A stretch of DNA of 64,000 bases. Origin: Ferrovibrio sp041906005 (GTDB taxonomy: Bacteria > Pseudomonadota > Alphaproteobacteria > Ferrovibrionales > Ferrovibrionaceae). Location: assembly GCF_041906005.1 (NCBI RefSeq), contig NZ_JAYRJY010000001.1, positions 434,001 through 498,000 of the forward strand, given 5' to 3'. The notes below the pieces were generated by a model, which was not told the DNA's origin, ran no database searches, and was given only the letters and a program-made list of their open reading frames with translations. Positions 15,666-24,539 of the stretch are shown here, piece after piece (the stretch's first letter is position 1; each line of letters opens with the position of its first letter). The position numbers and the translations under genes are program-made.

Positions 15666-16874
15666 TTACGGCTTCCAGGCCGGCTTTGGCACGACCATCT
15701 GGCCGGCGCCGGGCTTTTCGGGTGCGACGCCCGTGAAGAAGCCGTTCTGCCATTGGCCGATATACCAGAAGGCATCCTTCGGCATGTTGTTTTCCAGCTT
15801 GATCTTGCCGAGTACGGTGTCGAAGGTGCCGGTCTGCAGTTCCTTGATGATGGCCGGACGATCGATTTTGCCGACGCGCTCGATGGCCTGCTCAAGCATC
15901 TGCAGCGAGGCATAGCCGACCTGGCTGCCCCAGTAATCGGGGTCACGGCCATGCATGTCGTTATGCTTCTTGCGGTATTCCAGCGTCCCCTTGTTGTCGG
16001 GCGACCAGCCGCCAAGCGTCATGATGCCTTCGGTATTGGGGCCGAACTTCTGCGGATAGAGCGGAAAGGCCACGCCCACGCCGAGGAACATCACCTTGGG
16101 CGAGAAATTGGCGATCTTGGCCTGATCGGTGATCGCCAGCGTATCGGGCGGATAGCTGAAGGCAACGAAGGTATCGGCGCCCGAGCGCTGCGCTTCGCTG
16201 ATCAGCGGCGACATATCCTGCGTGCCGATCGGATAGCTCTTGTCATAGACCAGCTTCAACCCGGCCTTGGCAAAGCCATCGCGGGCCGCCTTCGACAGAT
16301 CGATGCCGAACCCATCGGCGATGCTGATCATGGCAACATCACCACTGATCTTGCCGGCTTTCTTCTGTTTGGCCAGCAGGTCGGCCAGCGCATGCACATA
16401 CATCTCGCTGGTGCCGAGGAACCAGAAGCTGTTGGGCCAGCGTTTGGCCAGCGCCGGCGCCTGGTCGGTGACGGCGCTGAAGGTCAGTTGCGGATAGCCG
16501 TATTTATTGAAAACCGGGCCGACCGCGAGGTTCAGGCCGGTACCCCAGGGCGGGAACAGCAGATCGACCTTGTCCTGGGTCACCAGGCGCTCGACGGCAC
16601 GCACGGCTTCTTCCGAATTCGAGCGGTCGTCGTATTCGACCACCTCAATCGGCACGCGCTTGTCGCCGAGCTTGAGGCCGCCCTTGTCGTTCACCTCTTT
16701 CACCCAGAGCTGGTAATTCGGAATCTGGGTGATGTTGGCGCCGCCGGCATTCGGGCCGGTTTTGGAAATCGCGTAGCCGATCTTGATCTTGTCCTGCGCC
16801 ATCGCGGCCGTCGCCGCAACCGTGAGCAGGCCGACGGCCAGCACGGCCGATAGCGCTTGCAATCGTTTTTTCAT
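15666..16874 (-). CDS. livK: Liv-type ABC transporter substrate-binding protein
   Basis: Periplasmic ligand-binding component of the importer encoded downstream. A Sec signal peptide (MKKRLQALSAVLAVGLLTVAA..., cut near AMAQ, residue 27) is followed by a type I periplasmic-binding fold: IKIGYAISKTGPNAGGA at the mature start and a YDDRSNSEEAVRAVERLV block. The ATG at 16874 (402 aa) has GGGAGGAGTAAAC upstream; the frame extends to 16964 without such a site. The aldehyde dehydrogenase, SDR and cupin in the same operon suggest an aromatic or carbonyl ligand rather than leucine; this is inference from context. Confidence 0.92.
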   Translation of the reverse strand: MKKRLQALSAVLAVGLLTVAATAAMAQDKIKIGYAISKTGPNAGGANITQIPNYQLWVKEVNDKGGLKLGDKRVPIEVVEYDDRSNSEEAVRAVERLVTQDKVDLLFPPWGTGLNLAVGPVFNKYGYPQLTFSAVTDQAPALAKRWPNSFWFLGTSEMYVHALADLLAKQKKAGKISGDVAMISIADGFGIDLSKAARDGFAKAGLKLVYDKSYPIGTQDMSPLISEAQRSGADTFVAFSYPPDTLAITDQAKIANFSPKVMFLGVGVAFPLYPQKFGPNTEGIMTLGGWSPDNKGTLEYRKKHNDMHGRDPDYWGSQVGYASLQMLEQAIERVGKIDRPAIIKELQTGTFDTVLGKIKLENNMPKDAFWYIGQWQNGFFTGVAPEKPGAGQMVVPKPAWKP

Positions 16875-17122
16875 GTTTACTCCTCCCATTGATCGCCTGC
16901 TCCGGCGGATGATCCGGGCGAGGCGTTTCTTTTCCCGCCAGGGGGGCGGCAGGAAATCCGGCACAGAAGTAACGCTGTTCGGTTCCGCTATCTTGCCTCA
17001 GAGTGAACTGGAACTTATCCCGGCGCGAATATCACCGCCGCCGTTATCGTGCTGCGACGCACATAATCATTCGTGCAGGATTGACCCGCCAACGCTCCGC
17101 CCGCTGACGGATGACCAGTCGT
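16875..17122. promoter_or_regulatory. Intergenic region with the presumed promoter of the liv operon
   Basis: About 250 bases between the DUF1194 gene and livK on the same strand. Apart from the livK ribosome-binding site I see no operator-like palindrome or clear sigma70 pair. The promoter of the eight-gene liv operon should lie here. Confidence 0.35.
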
Positions 17123-17851
17123 TCAGGAGCGAGACGGGATACCGGTCCCCGCGATTTCCAGAATCAGTTTGCGGCGGATCGCAGTGGCAAAGGCTTCGAA
17201 ATCCCGGGCGGGCATGACAAAGGCGCCCGGTCCGCCAATCACATGGTCGCGGTAATACTCATCGATCTCGGGTTCCATATGCAGGATCGGCAGACCATTG
17301 ATGACAATGCCACCGGCCACGGCACGGTCGCGCGCGGCATCGGGCGGCGGCCCGTTGTTGCTGCGTCCGTCACCCGAGACATCGATGACGCGCCGCACTG
17401 TCTCGAATGGAGTCTGCATCAGCAGTGCCTGGCCGAATTCAATCGCCCCACCTGGCGATGTGCCACCGCTGAAGATCATCCGCTCCGTTCGCTCCAATGC
17501 ATGGGCAAAGGCCAGAATCTCGGTGTCGGCCTGCAGGATTGTCCAAGGCATGAGCTGCGCCTGCAACCGATAGCCCGACCACTGAAAATACATGACTGCG
17601 ATGGCGCCATGGATGCCGGAGCGGATCGCCTTGATCACTTTGGGGTCGCGAAAAGCATCGCCGTATCCGCGCTGCTGCAGGGCATAATGCTCGTTCTGAA
17701 CGCTGCCCGAGCAATCGGCGGCCAGCGCCAGCGCCATGTCGACCTTGCGCTGCTGGCCGTACAGGATGCCCGGAACGCCAAGCGCAAGACCTGCCAGGCT
17801 GGCCCCACCGGACAGAAAGCCGCGACGTTTGATCAGACGACGAGATAACAA
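17123..17851 (-). CDS. DUF1194 (von Willebrand factor A-like) exported protein
   Basis: Member of DUF1194, a VWA-like family common in alphaproteobacteria with unknown function. The N-terminus looks like a twin-arginine signal (K-R-R-G-F-L at residues about 8-13, followed by a hydrophobic GASLAGLALGVPG). The MIDAS-like strand reads ALAADCSGSV (D-x-S-x-S variant), and a second conserved block is VIDVSGDGRSNNGPPPD, typical of DUF1194. The apparent start is a TTG at 17851 with GGGGGGATGATTC upstream; no ATG lies at the right place. It stands alone on its strand between the liv operon and an unknown small gene. Confidence 0.82.
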   Translation of the reverse strand: MLSRRLIKRRGFLSGGASLAGLALGVPGILYGQQRKVDMALALAADCSGSVQNEHYALQQRGYGDAFRDPKVIKAIRSGIHGAIAVMYFQWSGYRLQAQLMPWTILQADTEILAFAHALERTERMIFSGGTSPGGAIEFGQALLMQTPFETVRRVIDVSGDGRSNNGPPPDAARDRAVAGGIVINGLPILHMEPEIDEYYRDHVIGGPGAFVMPARDFEAFATAIRRKLILEIAGTGIPSRS

Positions 17852-18054
17852 GAATCATCCCCCCGCATTCCCGGATTCCATTCCCGGCCCGCATTGCCGC
17901 ACTGGCCGGCATTGTAGGGATCAAGTATGTCGGCCGGGGCGAGATGGCGAAATTCGCCATTCACCGGATCGCGGATTGGCCGACAACCCACTGAAAACAT
18001 TTACATTTATTACGATTGTTTGCTGTGGATAAATAATTTGGTAACCTTATCATT

Positions 18055-18351
18055 ATGTCTAATATCACCGCCATTATTCCGTCTCTCCCCATTGAGCGTG
18101 CCTCCATGACCCTGAGCACGGGCGGCATGCCGAAATCGCGTGCCGAGATCGTCAGCGAAGGGCAGTTGCCGGGGGCGGAGACCATGCTGCAGAAGCTGCT
18201 GGAAGTGCGCGGCGAGATCGGCGGACCCGACAAGGCCAAGGCCGAACGCGAGGCCCCGGTTCGTGAATTCCATGGTGCGCCGATCACCTATGACGGCTTT
18301 GCCAATGCGCAGCGCCGCCCGCCCGCCGAATCGATCTTTCTGGTCGCCTGA
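18055..18351 (+). CDS. Small hypothetical protein (98 aa)
   Basis: I do not recognise the family. The reading frame uses GC-rich third positions like neighbouring genes, which supports real coding. The product is hydrophilic, without a signal peptide or membrane helix, has one likely helix (AETMLQKLLEVRGEIG, about 41-56) and a C-terminal FHGAPITYDGFANAQRRPPAESIF segment. The ATG has no ribosome-binding site, and the 60 bases upstream are AT-rich; an alternative start is the ATG at 18106. If TTGCTG (18020) and TAACCT (18042) are the promoter, the mRNA would be nearly leaderless. It precedes the glycosyltransferase genes by 87 bases. Confidence 0.6.
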   Translation: MSNITAIIPSLPIERASMTLSTGGMPKSRAEIVSEGQLPGAETMLQKLLEVRGEIGGPDKAKAEREAPVREFHGAPITYDGFANAQRRPPAESIFLVA

Positions 18352-18438
18352 ACCGCGATATTCCCAGCCGAGCTTGTAAACTGAGGCGAAAGCCTTTATT
18401 CGCGGCTATCCGCGTCCTCTCCCGACCAGCGGCTCAGC

Positions 18439-19365
18439 ATGCCCGGCCAGCCTGAAATCAGTTTTGTGATTCCGGTCTACAACAAGGCAGACATCCTGCC
18501 CCATGTTGTGGCGGCCCTGGCTGGGCAGCGACCGCCTGTTTCCGCCGAATATATCTTCGTCGATGATGCCTCGCGGGATGGCTCGGCCGACATCCTGCAG
18601 GCCCGGGCCGACGCCCTGCCCGGCCTTATGGTCATTCGCAACAGCGACAATGCCGGCCCCAGCCGGCGCCTGAACCAGGGTGCGGCCCAGGCGCGCGGTC
18701 GCTATCTGTGCCTGATCGATGCCGACGAACTGATTGCCCCGGATGCCGTGGCGACGATGCTGCGCCTGACGCAGGAACATCGCGCCGACATGGTGCATGG
18801 CAAAGTGGCCCCTACGGCCCAGGCGGCGGCCGATCTTCGCCCGCCGGCCATCGGCGGCAATCCCGCCCTTGAAGTCAGCGACCGCCCACTGACCACCATC
18901 CTGAGCGGCCGCGGCTTCGTGCGCATGGCGTGGCTGGTCGAGACCACCCTGTTCTGCGCCGCCGGCGGCTGTGACGAACGCCTGTTCATCCAGGATGAAT
19001 CATTGCCGCTGCGCCTGGCACTGAAAGCCCGTCGGCTGATCGACCTGCAGGCCAACGTGATGTGGGCGCCGCGGGCGGAGACGCATCTCTCGGCCGACAA
19101 GCGGCAGCAGCACCATGACCGTTTCTTCGCCTATTACAATCTGCTGCATGCCGATGCCGGGCTGACACCGCAGGACCGCCGCAAGATCGCCGCAACCTGC
19201 GCCTCCATCGTGTGGAAGGCGGTGCGCAGGAGTGGATTGCAAATTGGTGTGGTGCCTGCATTTGCCGGCTATCTGGCCGCAAAGATCGGCCTGGACGTGT
19301 CAGGCCGCCATCTTGATCAGGCCGCCGTGGCATTCCACGCCATGCCGGGCATACGCAGGCCCTGA
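18439..19365 (+). CDS. Family 2 glycosyltransferase
   Basis: Transfers a sugar from an activated donor, probably during LPS or O-antigen building. The GT-A fold signs are PEISFVIPVYNKADIL at the start, FVDDASRDGSADIL (first Asp pair) and CLIDADELIAPDA (DxD-like DAD) at residues about 92-104. 308 residues, no membrane helices seen, so it likely acts at the cytoplasmic face. The O-antigen ligase gene follows after 19 bases and a GT9 after that, which places it in a lipopolysaccharide module. Donor and acceptor cannot be told from sequence. Confidence 0.9.
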   Translation: MPGQPEISFVIPVYNKADILPHVVAALAGQRPPVSAEYIFVDDASRDGSADILQARADALPGLMVIRNSDNAGPSRRLNQGAAQARGRYLCLIDADELIAPDAVATMLRLTQEHRADMVHGKVAPTAQAAADLRPPAIGGNPALEVSDRPLTTILSGRGFVRMAWLVETTLFCAAGGCDERLFIQDESLPLRLALKARRLIDLQANVMWAPRAETHLSADKRQQHHDRFFAYYNLLHADAGLTPQDRRKIAATCASIVWKAVRRSGLQIGVVPAFAGYLAAKIGLDVSGRHLDQAAVAFHAMPGIRRP

Positions 19366-19384
19366 CGCAATCAGGAATATCAGC

Positions 19385-20665
19385 ATGATTTCACCCTATA
19401 TCCCCGCCGCCAGCGACTGGACCGGCAAATTGCGGCAGATCAACCTGGGCCTGTTCGCCATTCTGCCGGCCATGTTGCTGTTCTGGCGCGGTGGCGCCGA
19501 GGTTGTGGTTGGGCTGATCGGGGTCAGTTACCTGGTCGTGCTGGCATCCCGCCGCACATGGCGTGTGGCGCTGTATCCGCCGATCCTGGCGCTGCTGGCC
19601 ACATGGCTGGCACTCAACCTGCTGGTTTCGCCGCTGGCCGTCGATCCCGGAACCTCGTTCAGCCGCAGCCTGCTGTGGATCCGCTTCATCGTGCTGTTCG
19701 CCGCTGTCTCGACCTGGCTGGTGCAATCGCCGCGCGATGCAAGATGGGTCGTCATGGCCTGGGCGGCAACCATCGGCTTTGCGGTGCTCGATGGCCTGAT
19801 CCAGCTCCTGCGCGGCGTCTCGCTGACGGGCCGGCCCATATCCGGCACTCGCCTGACCGGGCCGCTCGACCGGCCGAATATCGGCATGTTCGTCGCCCGC
19901 ATCGGTTTTCCCCTGCTGATCGGCGCCGTTTTCCTGCTGATACATTCGCGCTCACGTTCGCTGGCGCGGATCGCCGGTGTTGCCGTTGCCGCAATGGCAG
20001 GCTTTGGGTTCATTCTGCTGACCGGCGAACGGGCCGCATCGCTGCTGACGCTGATCGCCATCCTGACCAGCCTTGGGCTGGCCATCCTGTTCGCGCCGCC
20101 GCGTTATCGGCTTTACGGTCTGCTGCTGGGAGTGGTTGCGATCGGCATCATGATTATTATCGGGCTGACCAGCCCCCGCATCCTGGCCCGGATCGACAGC
20201 CTGCTGGATGTGCTGAACAACTTCTGGGCTTCGCCCTATGGCGAATTGTTTGCCGCAGGCTTGCATGTCTGGCGGGAATACCCGCTGACCGGCGCCGGCA
20301 TGAAGAATTTCCAGGCCGCCTGCCAGATCGTGCTGGGCGATACGCTGAAGGATGGTTGTCACCCCCACCCGCATAATGTCTACATCGAATGGCTGGCGGA
20401 AACCGGTATCGCCGGAAGCCTGGGCTTCGTCGCCTTCGTCATTTCGCTGGCGGGCGTGAGCATCGATCTGCTGAAGCAGCAGGCAGAAAACCGCATCATC
20501 GGCGCATTGACGGCAGGCTGCTTCATGCTGTTGCTCTTCCCCTTCACGGCCAGCCAGAGTTTCTTCAGCAACTGGCCGGCGATGCTGCTATGGGCCTCTT
20601 TATCCATGGCCGTGGCCACCGCCCGCCTGACGCATCGCCAGGAAAAAAGCGACGAGACCCTCTGA
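19385..20665 (+). CDS. O-antigen ligase (WaaL/RfaL-type) family protein
   Basis: Polytopic membrane enzyme that joins undecaprenyl-linked polysaccharide to lipid A-core on the periplasmic side. About ten to twelve hydrophobic segments are present over 426 residues. A long periplasmic loop carries the family motif HPHNVYIEWLAETGIAG (about 328-344), with the catalytic-type histidine in HPHN, and EYPLTGAGMKNF just before it. I take the ATG at 19385 because the longer frame overlaps the preceding glycosyltransferase out of frame. Two bases separate it from the GT9 gene. The Wzy polymerase family shares the same domain, so a polymerase role is not excluded. Confidence 0.85.
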   Translation: MISPYIPAASDWTGKLRQINLGLFAILPAMLLFWRGGAEVVVGLIGVSYLVVLASRRTWRVALYPPILALLATWLALNLLVSPLAVDPGTSFSRSLLWIRFIVLFAAVSTWLVQSPRDARWVVMAWAATIGFAVLDGLIQLLRGVSLTGRPISGTRLTGPLDRPNIGMFVARIGFPLLIGAVFLLIHSRSRSLARIAGVAVAAMAGFGFILLTGERAASLLTLIAILTSLGLAILFAPPRYRLYGLLLGVVAIGIMIIIGLTSPRILARIDSLLDVLNNFWASPYGELFAAGLHVWREYPLTGAGMKNFQAACQIVLGDTLKDGCHPHPHNVYIEWLAETGIAGSLGFVAFVISLAGVSIDLLKQQAENRIIGALTAGCFMLLLFPFTASQSFFSNWPAMLLWASLSMAVATARLTHRQEKSDETL

Positions 20666-20667
20666 CC

Positions 20668-21588
20668 ATGGCAATCCTGGTGATCAAGCATTCGGCTCTG
20701 GGAGACATGATCCTCTCCCTGCCTTTGTTTCGCGCGATCCGCCGGCATCATCCGGGCGAACATATCGTGCTGCTGACAACGGCACCTTATGTCGACCTGA
20801 TCCGGCGTTCCGGCCTGGTCGACGAGATCTGGACCGACATGCGACCCAAGCTGTGGCAGATCGAAGCCACATGGCGGCTGATCCGCCGTATCCGCGACAC
20901 CCGCTTCAGCCGCGTGTACGACCTGCAGGGCAGCCAGCGGACAAAATGGTATTACCGGCTGCTGCGCCTGTCTGGCGCGCGACCGGAATGGGTGGGCAAC
21001 GCGCCGGGTTGCGCATACCACATCCCCGATCCGACCGGGCCGATGCATATCACCGAACTGCGCCGGCAACAGCTTGCCCTGGTGGGCATCCCCGATCCGG
21101 GCCTGCCCGATCTGGATTTCCTGCAAAGCGACATCGCCGGATTCAACCTGCCGCCGCGTTATGCCTTGCTGGTGCCGGGCGGCGCGCCCCATCGCCCGGC
21201 CAAGCGCTGGCCGGCCGAGCATTTCGCGGCCCTGGGCAACCGGCTGCTGGCAAAGGGCCTGACACCCGTGCTGATCGGCCGCGCCGCCGAGCGGACGGAA
21301 ATCGAGGCGATCAAGGCCGCCTGCCCCTCTGCCGTCGATCTGTGCGAGCGGACTTCGATTACCGATCTGGCCGCTTTAGGGCGGCAGGCCGCGCTGGCCA
21401 TCGGCAACGATACCGGACCGATGCATATCATCGCGGCCAGCGGCTGTCCTTCGCTGGTGCTGTATTCCCAGGAATCCGATCCGCGCAAGGTGTCGCCGCG
21501 GGGCGACTGGGTCAGGCTGCTGCAACGGCCGAGCCTGCAGGACCTGTCGGTCGAGGACGCCGAGGCGGCATTGCCGCCCATGCGGTAA
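20668..21588 (+). CDS. Family 9 glycosyltransferase (heptosyltransferase-like)
   Basis: ADP-heptose:LPS heptosyltransferase family enzyme, GT-B fold, acting on the LPS core in the cytoplasm. Marks: ILVIKHSALGDMILSLPLFRAIR at the N-terminus (short marker HSALGDMI), PGGAPHRPAKRWPAEHFA in the middle, and the GNDTGPMHIIAASGCPSLVLY donor-site block near residues 249-269. I start it at the ATG at 20668 (306 aa), two bases after the O-antigen ligase stop. The frame continues upstream inside the ligase gene, which is a shadow. Confidence 0.93.
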   Translation: MAILVIKHSALGDMILSLPLFRAIRRHHPGEHIVLLTTAPYVDLIRRSGLVDEIWTDMRPKLWQIEATWRLIRRIRDTRFSRVYDLQGSQRTKWYYRLLRLSGARPEWVGNAPGCAYHIPDPTGPMHITELRRQQLALVGIPDPGLPDLDFLQSDIAGFNLPPRYALLVPGGAPHRPAKRWPAEHFAALGNRLLAKGLTPVLIGRAAERTEIEAIKAACPSAVDLCERTSITDLAALGRQAALAIGNDTGPMHIIAASGCPSLVLYSQESDPRKVSPRGDWVRLLQRPSLQDLSVEDAEAALPPMR

Positions 21589-21610
21589 TGCCGGTCAGAT
21601 CCAGCCTCGA

Positions 21611-22075
21611 TCAAAGCCAGCGCAGCGGCCAGCGCGGTCCCGGCCGCAAGTGGCTCCAGACGAACACCGCCGACAACATGATCAACAAGGCCGGCAGCAA
21701 CGGATAGGCCAGAAACAGCCAGCTGCTTTTGAGATTCAGCACGATCAGCGGGTTGGCGCCCGCCGGTGGATGCATGATGTTGAGCAGGCGCATCGCAAGC
21801 GCGATCAGCGCGACGCCGGCCCCCATGGTCCAGATATTGCTGCCGAAGACCTGCAGCAGCGTGATGCCGATGGCCGCGCCCAGCAGATGCGATACCAGCA
21901 CGGCCACCGGCCGGGCGCCTTCATGGGTGGGAAAACAGAACAGCAGGATCGCGGTACTGCCCAGCGACGTGAGCGCCAGCCCATGCTCGGCGTCGATCAG
22001 CCATAACACCGCCGCCAGGCTCGGCACGATCCCCACCGCCGCCCAGATCACGTCCAGTAACGCCGCACGCGTCAT
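21611..22075 (-). CDS. HPP-family integral membrane protein
   Basis: Small membrane protein of the HPP family, named after the motif seen here as IMHPPAGANPLIV (residues about 105-117); plant members carry nitrite across the chloroplast envelope, while bacterial substrates are unknown. Four to five membrane helices fit in 154 residues. The start is the ATG at 22075, which overlaps the stop of the upstream hydrolase gene (ATGA). It is the last of four coupled genes: SUOX-fold protein, sensor kinase, hydrolase, HPP. Confidence 0.88.
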   Translation of the reverse strand: MTRAALLDVIWAAVGIVPSLAAVLWLIDAEHGLALTSLGSTAILLFCFPTHEGARPVAVLVSHLLGAAIGITLLQVFGSNIWTMGAGVALIALAMRLLNIMHPPAGANPLIVLNLKSSWLFLAYPLLPALLIMLSAVFVWSHLRPGPRWPLRWL

Positions 22076-23100
22076 TCGCCATCCTCCGGCATAAATAACG
22101 GTAATGCCCGGCGTTCCTCCCCCGATGGCAGGGCCGCGGTCGGATCGGCGATCCATGCCGCCGTGTCGCGCCAGACCGTTTCAGCCTGCAGATCGCGCAA
22201 CAGCATATGCCAACCGTTGCGATACACAAGAATACGCATGTCGATATCCGGCCGGGATTTCAGGCGTTCGACAAAACGCTCGACCGGCGGCCTGGGGATG
22301 ATCTCGTCTTTCAGGCCGTACATCAGCAGAACAGGTAATCGCTCAGGCCGCGCCAGCGATGCCGCATCCATCAGGTTGACCAGGCCATGGATGGCGTCGA
22401 CACGCGTGGCCTTGATGAACAGCGGATCGCGCGACAACCGGCGCAGCATCTCGATATTGTCGGAGGCCTGCACTTTCAATCCACGGCCGGTAAAGGTTTT
22501 CCATGGAATGGTATAACTGGTCGTCCACAGGGCGACCCGGTAGAGCAACGGCATGCTCTCCCGCCCCCAGACCGCAGGCGCCACCAGAACCACGCCATCG
22601 GGCCGGGCAGCTACGCGTTCCAATGCATGCAGCACCACGGCGCCGCCCATGCTCTCGCCCAGCCAATATAGCGGCAGGCCGGGATGGCGCTGGCGCAGCA
22701 AGGCGCTCAGCTCGGCCAGATCGTCGGCCAGCCGGTCCTGGCCAGGCCATAAACCACGATAAGGCGCCAGGCCAAAACCGCGCTGATCGGGCGCATAGGT
22801 GGCGATGCCATGGGCGGCCCACCATTCCGCCGCCTCGGTAAAGGCATTGCTGTAATCGTTGAAGCCATGCACCGCCAGCACCACGGCCTTTGGCTGCGGC
22901 GGCCTCCAGCGGCGCAGGGGTAATTCACGCCCGTCACTGGCCTGCCAGCCGGCATCATCTGCCGCAAGCCGAGGCGTTGCGACCATATCGCCGGGCGGTT
23001 GCAGGCGCGGCGCGCAGGCCACGCAGAGCAGAAGGGAAAAGAGCAGAACAACCGGCACCACACGCCGTGACAGGCGGCGTGGCAGGCGCTTGCGCGTCAC
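22072..23100 (-). CDS. Alpha/beta hydrolase, probable envelope-anchored lysophospholipase/monoacylglycerol lipase
   Basis: Serine hydrolase of the monoglyceride lipase/lysophospholipase (Hydrolase_4) type. The nucleophile is Ser150 in GESMGGA, oxyanion region AVHGFNDYS, acid in YGLKDEI and histidine in NGWHML. The N-terminus is basic, then hydrophobic up to Cys29 (LLLCVACAP), a lipobox-like but not ideal sequence, so it is either a lipoprotein or a signal-anchored protein. The GTG start at 23100 overlaps the kinase stop (GTGA), and the HPP gene overlaps its own stop. The context suggests an envelope-lipid role controlled together with the kinase. Confidence 0.88.
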   Translation of the reverse strand: MTRKRLPRRLSRRVVPVVLLFSLLLCVACAPRLQPPGDMVATPRLAADDAGWQASDGRELPLRRWRPPQPKAVVLAVHGFNDYSNAFTEAAEWWAAHGIATYAPDQRGFGLAPYRGLWPGQDRLADDLAELSALLRQRHPGLPLYWLGESMGGAVVLHALERVAARPDGVVLVAPAVWGRESMPLLYRVALWTTSYTIPWKTFTGRGLKVQASDNIEMLRRLSRDPLFIKATRVDAIHGLVNLMDAASLARPERLPVLLMYGLKDEIIPRPPVERFVERLKSRPDIDMRILVYRNGWHMLLRDLQAETVWRDTAAWIADPTAALPSGEERRALPLFMPEDGE

Positions 23101-24539
23101 GCGGCGCTACCGGCGGCACTGAGCCGCCCGGCCGGGAAGATCAGGGTTGCCGTGGTGCCGCTGCTTTTGCGGCTGGCCAGATGAATCCGGCCATCGTGCA
23201 ATTCGATCAACCGCTTGGTGATCGGCAGGCCGAGACCGCTGCCGCCGGCTTCGCGGGCGCGCATGGAATCGCCCTGTGAGAAAGGCTCGAACACCTTCTG
23301 CAACTGGCGATCACTCATGCCGACACCGGTATCGCGCACGCGGATCGCCAGCTCGCCCTCGCCCAGCAGCGCGGCCGCGATTTCCACTTGGCCGCCTTCG
23401 GGTGTGAATTTGATCGCGTTGCTCAGAAGATTGAGCAGCATCTGGCGCACCAGCTTTTCATCGGCCTGCAAATGCGGCAGAATCGCGGGCACCGCGCGCT
23501 CCAGCACCACGCCCTTGCCCTGCGCGGTGACCGATACCATGTCGAGCGCGTGATCGATCGCCTGGCGGATATCGAACTGGCTTTCCATCAGTTCCAGCCG
23601 GCCCGCCTCGATACGCGACATATCCAACACGTCGTTGATCAGGGACAGCAGATGCTGGCCGCTTTTCACGATGCCATCGAGATAATCGTTGTAGCGTGCA
23701 TTGCCGATCGGGCCGAAAATGCCCTGCCGCATGATATCGGAAAAACCGAGGATGGCGTTGAGCGGCGTGCGCAATTCGTGGCTCATGGTCGCCAGGAAAT
23801 TCGATTTCGTGCGGCTGGCCTCCTCGGCCAGTCGGCGGGCGTTTTCCAGATCCGCCGTCATCGCGCGCATCTCGGCATGCGCGGCCTCGCTGGCGCGCAA
23901 CTGCCGCATCAGCGCATAGGCGAAGCCAATCACCAGCAGCCATGTGGCGACGCCAGTGGCAATCATGACATTGTACAACCCGCCCAGCCTTTCGCGGGCA
24001 TCGTCCACGCGGCGGATGCCGATGGCATTCACGCCGGCGGCAAAGGCGCTGAAATCCGCATCGAGCCGGCGCATCGACACGGCAACCACATCACCGGCCT
24101 GACGATTGCCGGCAAAGAGCGCGCCAAGCTGGCCTTCCCAGTTCCGCACGATCGGGTCGATCCGCGTCAGCAGCGCGCTGAGATCGGGATCGCCCATATA
24201 GGTGGCCGAGGCACGCCCGGTTTGCAGCAGGTCGAGGCGGCTGCGCAGGATATCGTAGCGCCGGCGCACCTCGTCCTCGGTGGCGCCGGGGGTGCGGTTC
24301 AGGTATTCCAGCAGGGCGGCACGGAAAGCCTGATGCTCGTTGCGGAACTGCGCCCCCTCCCAGACGATGTTCTGGAAGGAGAAGCGGTTATATTCGCGCT
24401 GCTGCACATAGAAATAGGCCGCCAGCACCAGCGACAGACCCACCACCGTCGCCACCAGCACCAGCACGAAACGGCGCCCGGCGCCAGCCAGCGCCTCGGG
24501 CCGGTCTTTGATCTGCTGCGGCAGGAAACGACGCGGCAT
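23097..24539 (-). CDS. Membrane sensor histidine kinase
   Basis: Two-component sensor of 480 residues. TM1 (about 22-43) and TM2 (about 190-213) enclose a periplasmic helical domain of about 145 residues without an obvious known fold. After a short coiled coil comes the HisKA domain with phospho-acceptor His254 in SHELRTPLNAILGFSD, a PleC/DivJ-like sequence (MRQGIFGPIG). The ATPase domain has N-box LLNLLSNAIKFT, G1 VRDTGVGMSD and G2 GSGLGLPITKRLIELHDG. No response regulator gene is adjacent. Its ATG overlaps the stop of the upstream SUOX-fold gene (TGATG), which suggests that the two proteins sense together in the periplasm. Confidence 0.94.
   Translation of the reverse strand: MPRRFLPQQIKDRPEALAGAGRRFVLVLVATVVGLSLVLAAYFYVQQREYNRFSFQNIVWEGAQFRNEHQAFRAALLEYLNRTPGATEDEVRRRYDILRSRLDLLQTGRASATYMGDPDLSALLTRIDPIVRNWEGQLGALFAGNRQAGDVVAVSMRRLDADFSAFAAGVNAIGIRRVDDARERLGGLYNVMIATGVATWLLVIGFAYALMRQLRASEAAHAEMRAMTADLENARRLAEEASRTKSNFLATMSHELRTPLNAILGFSDIMRQGIFGPIGNARYNDYLDGIVKSGQHLLSLINDVLDMSRIEAGRLELMESQFDIRQAIDHALDMVSVTAQGKGVVLERAVPAILPHLQADEKLVRQMLLNLLSNAIKFTPEGGQVEIAAALLGEGELAIRVRDTGVGMSDRQLQKVFEPFSQGDSMRAREAGGSGLGLPITKRLIELHDGRIHLASRKSSGTTATLIFPAGRLSAAGSAA

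Noticed and set aside
22072..23100. Confident lipoprotein call for the serine hydrolase
   Set aside because: The residue at -3 of the candidate cysteine is cysteine rather than Leu/Val/Ile, so the lipobox is not convincing; kept only as a possibility.
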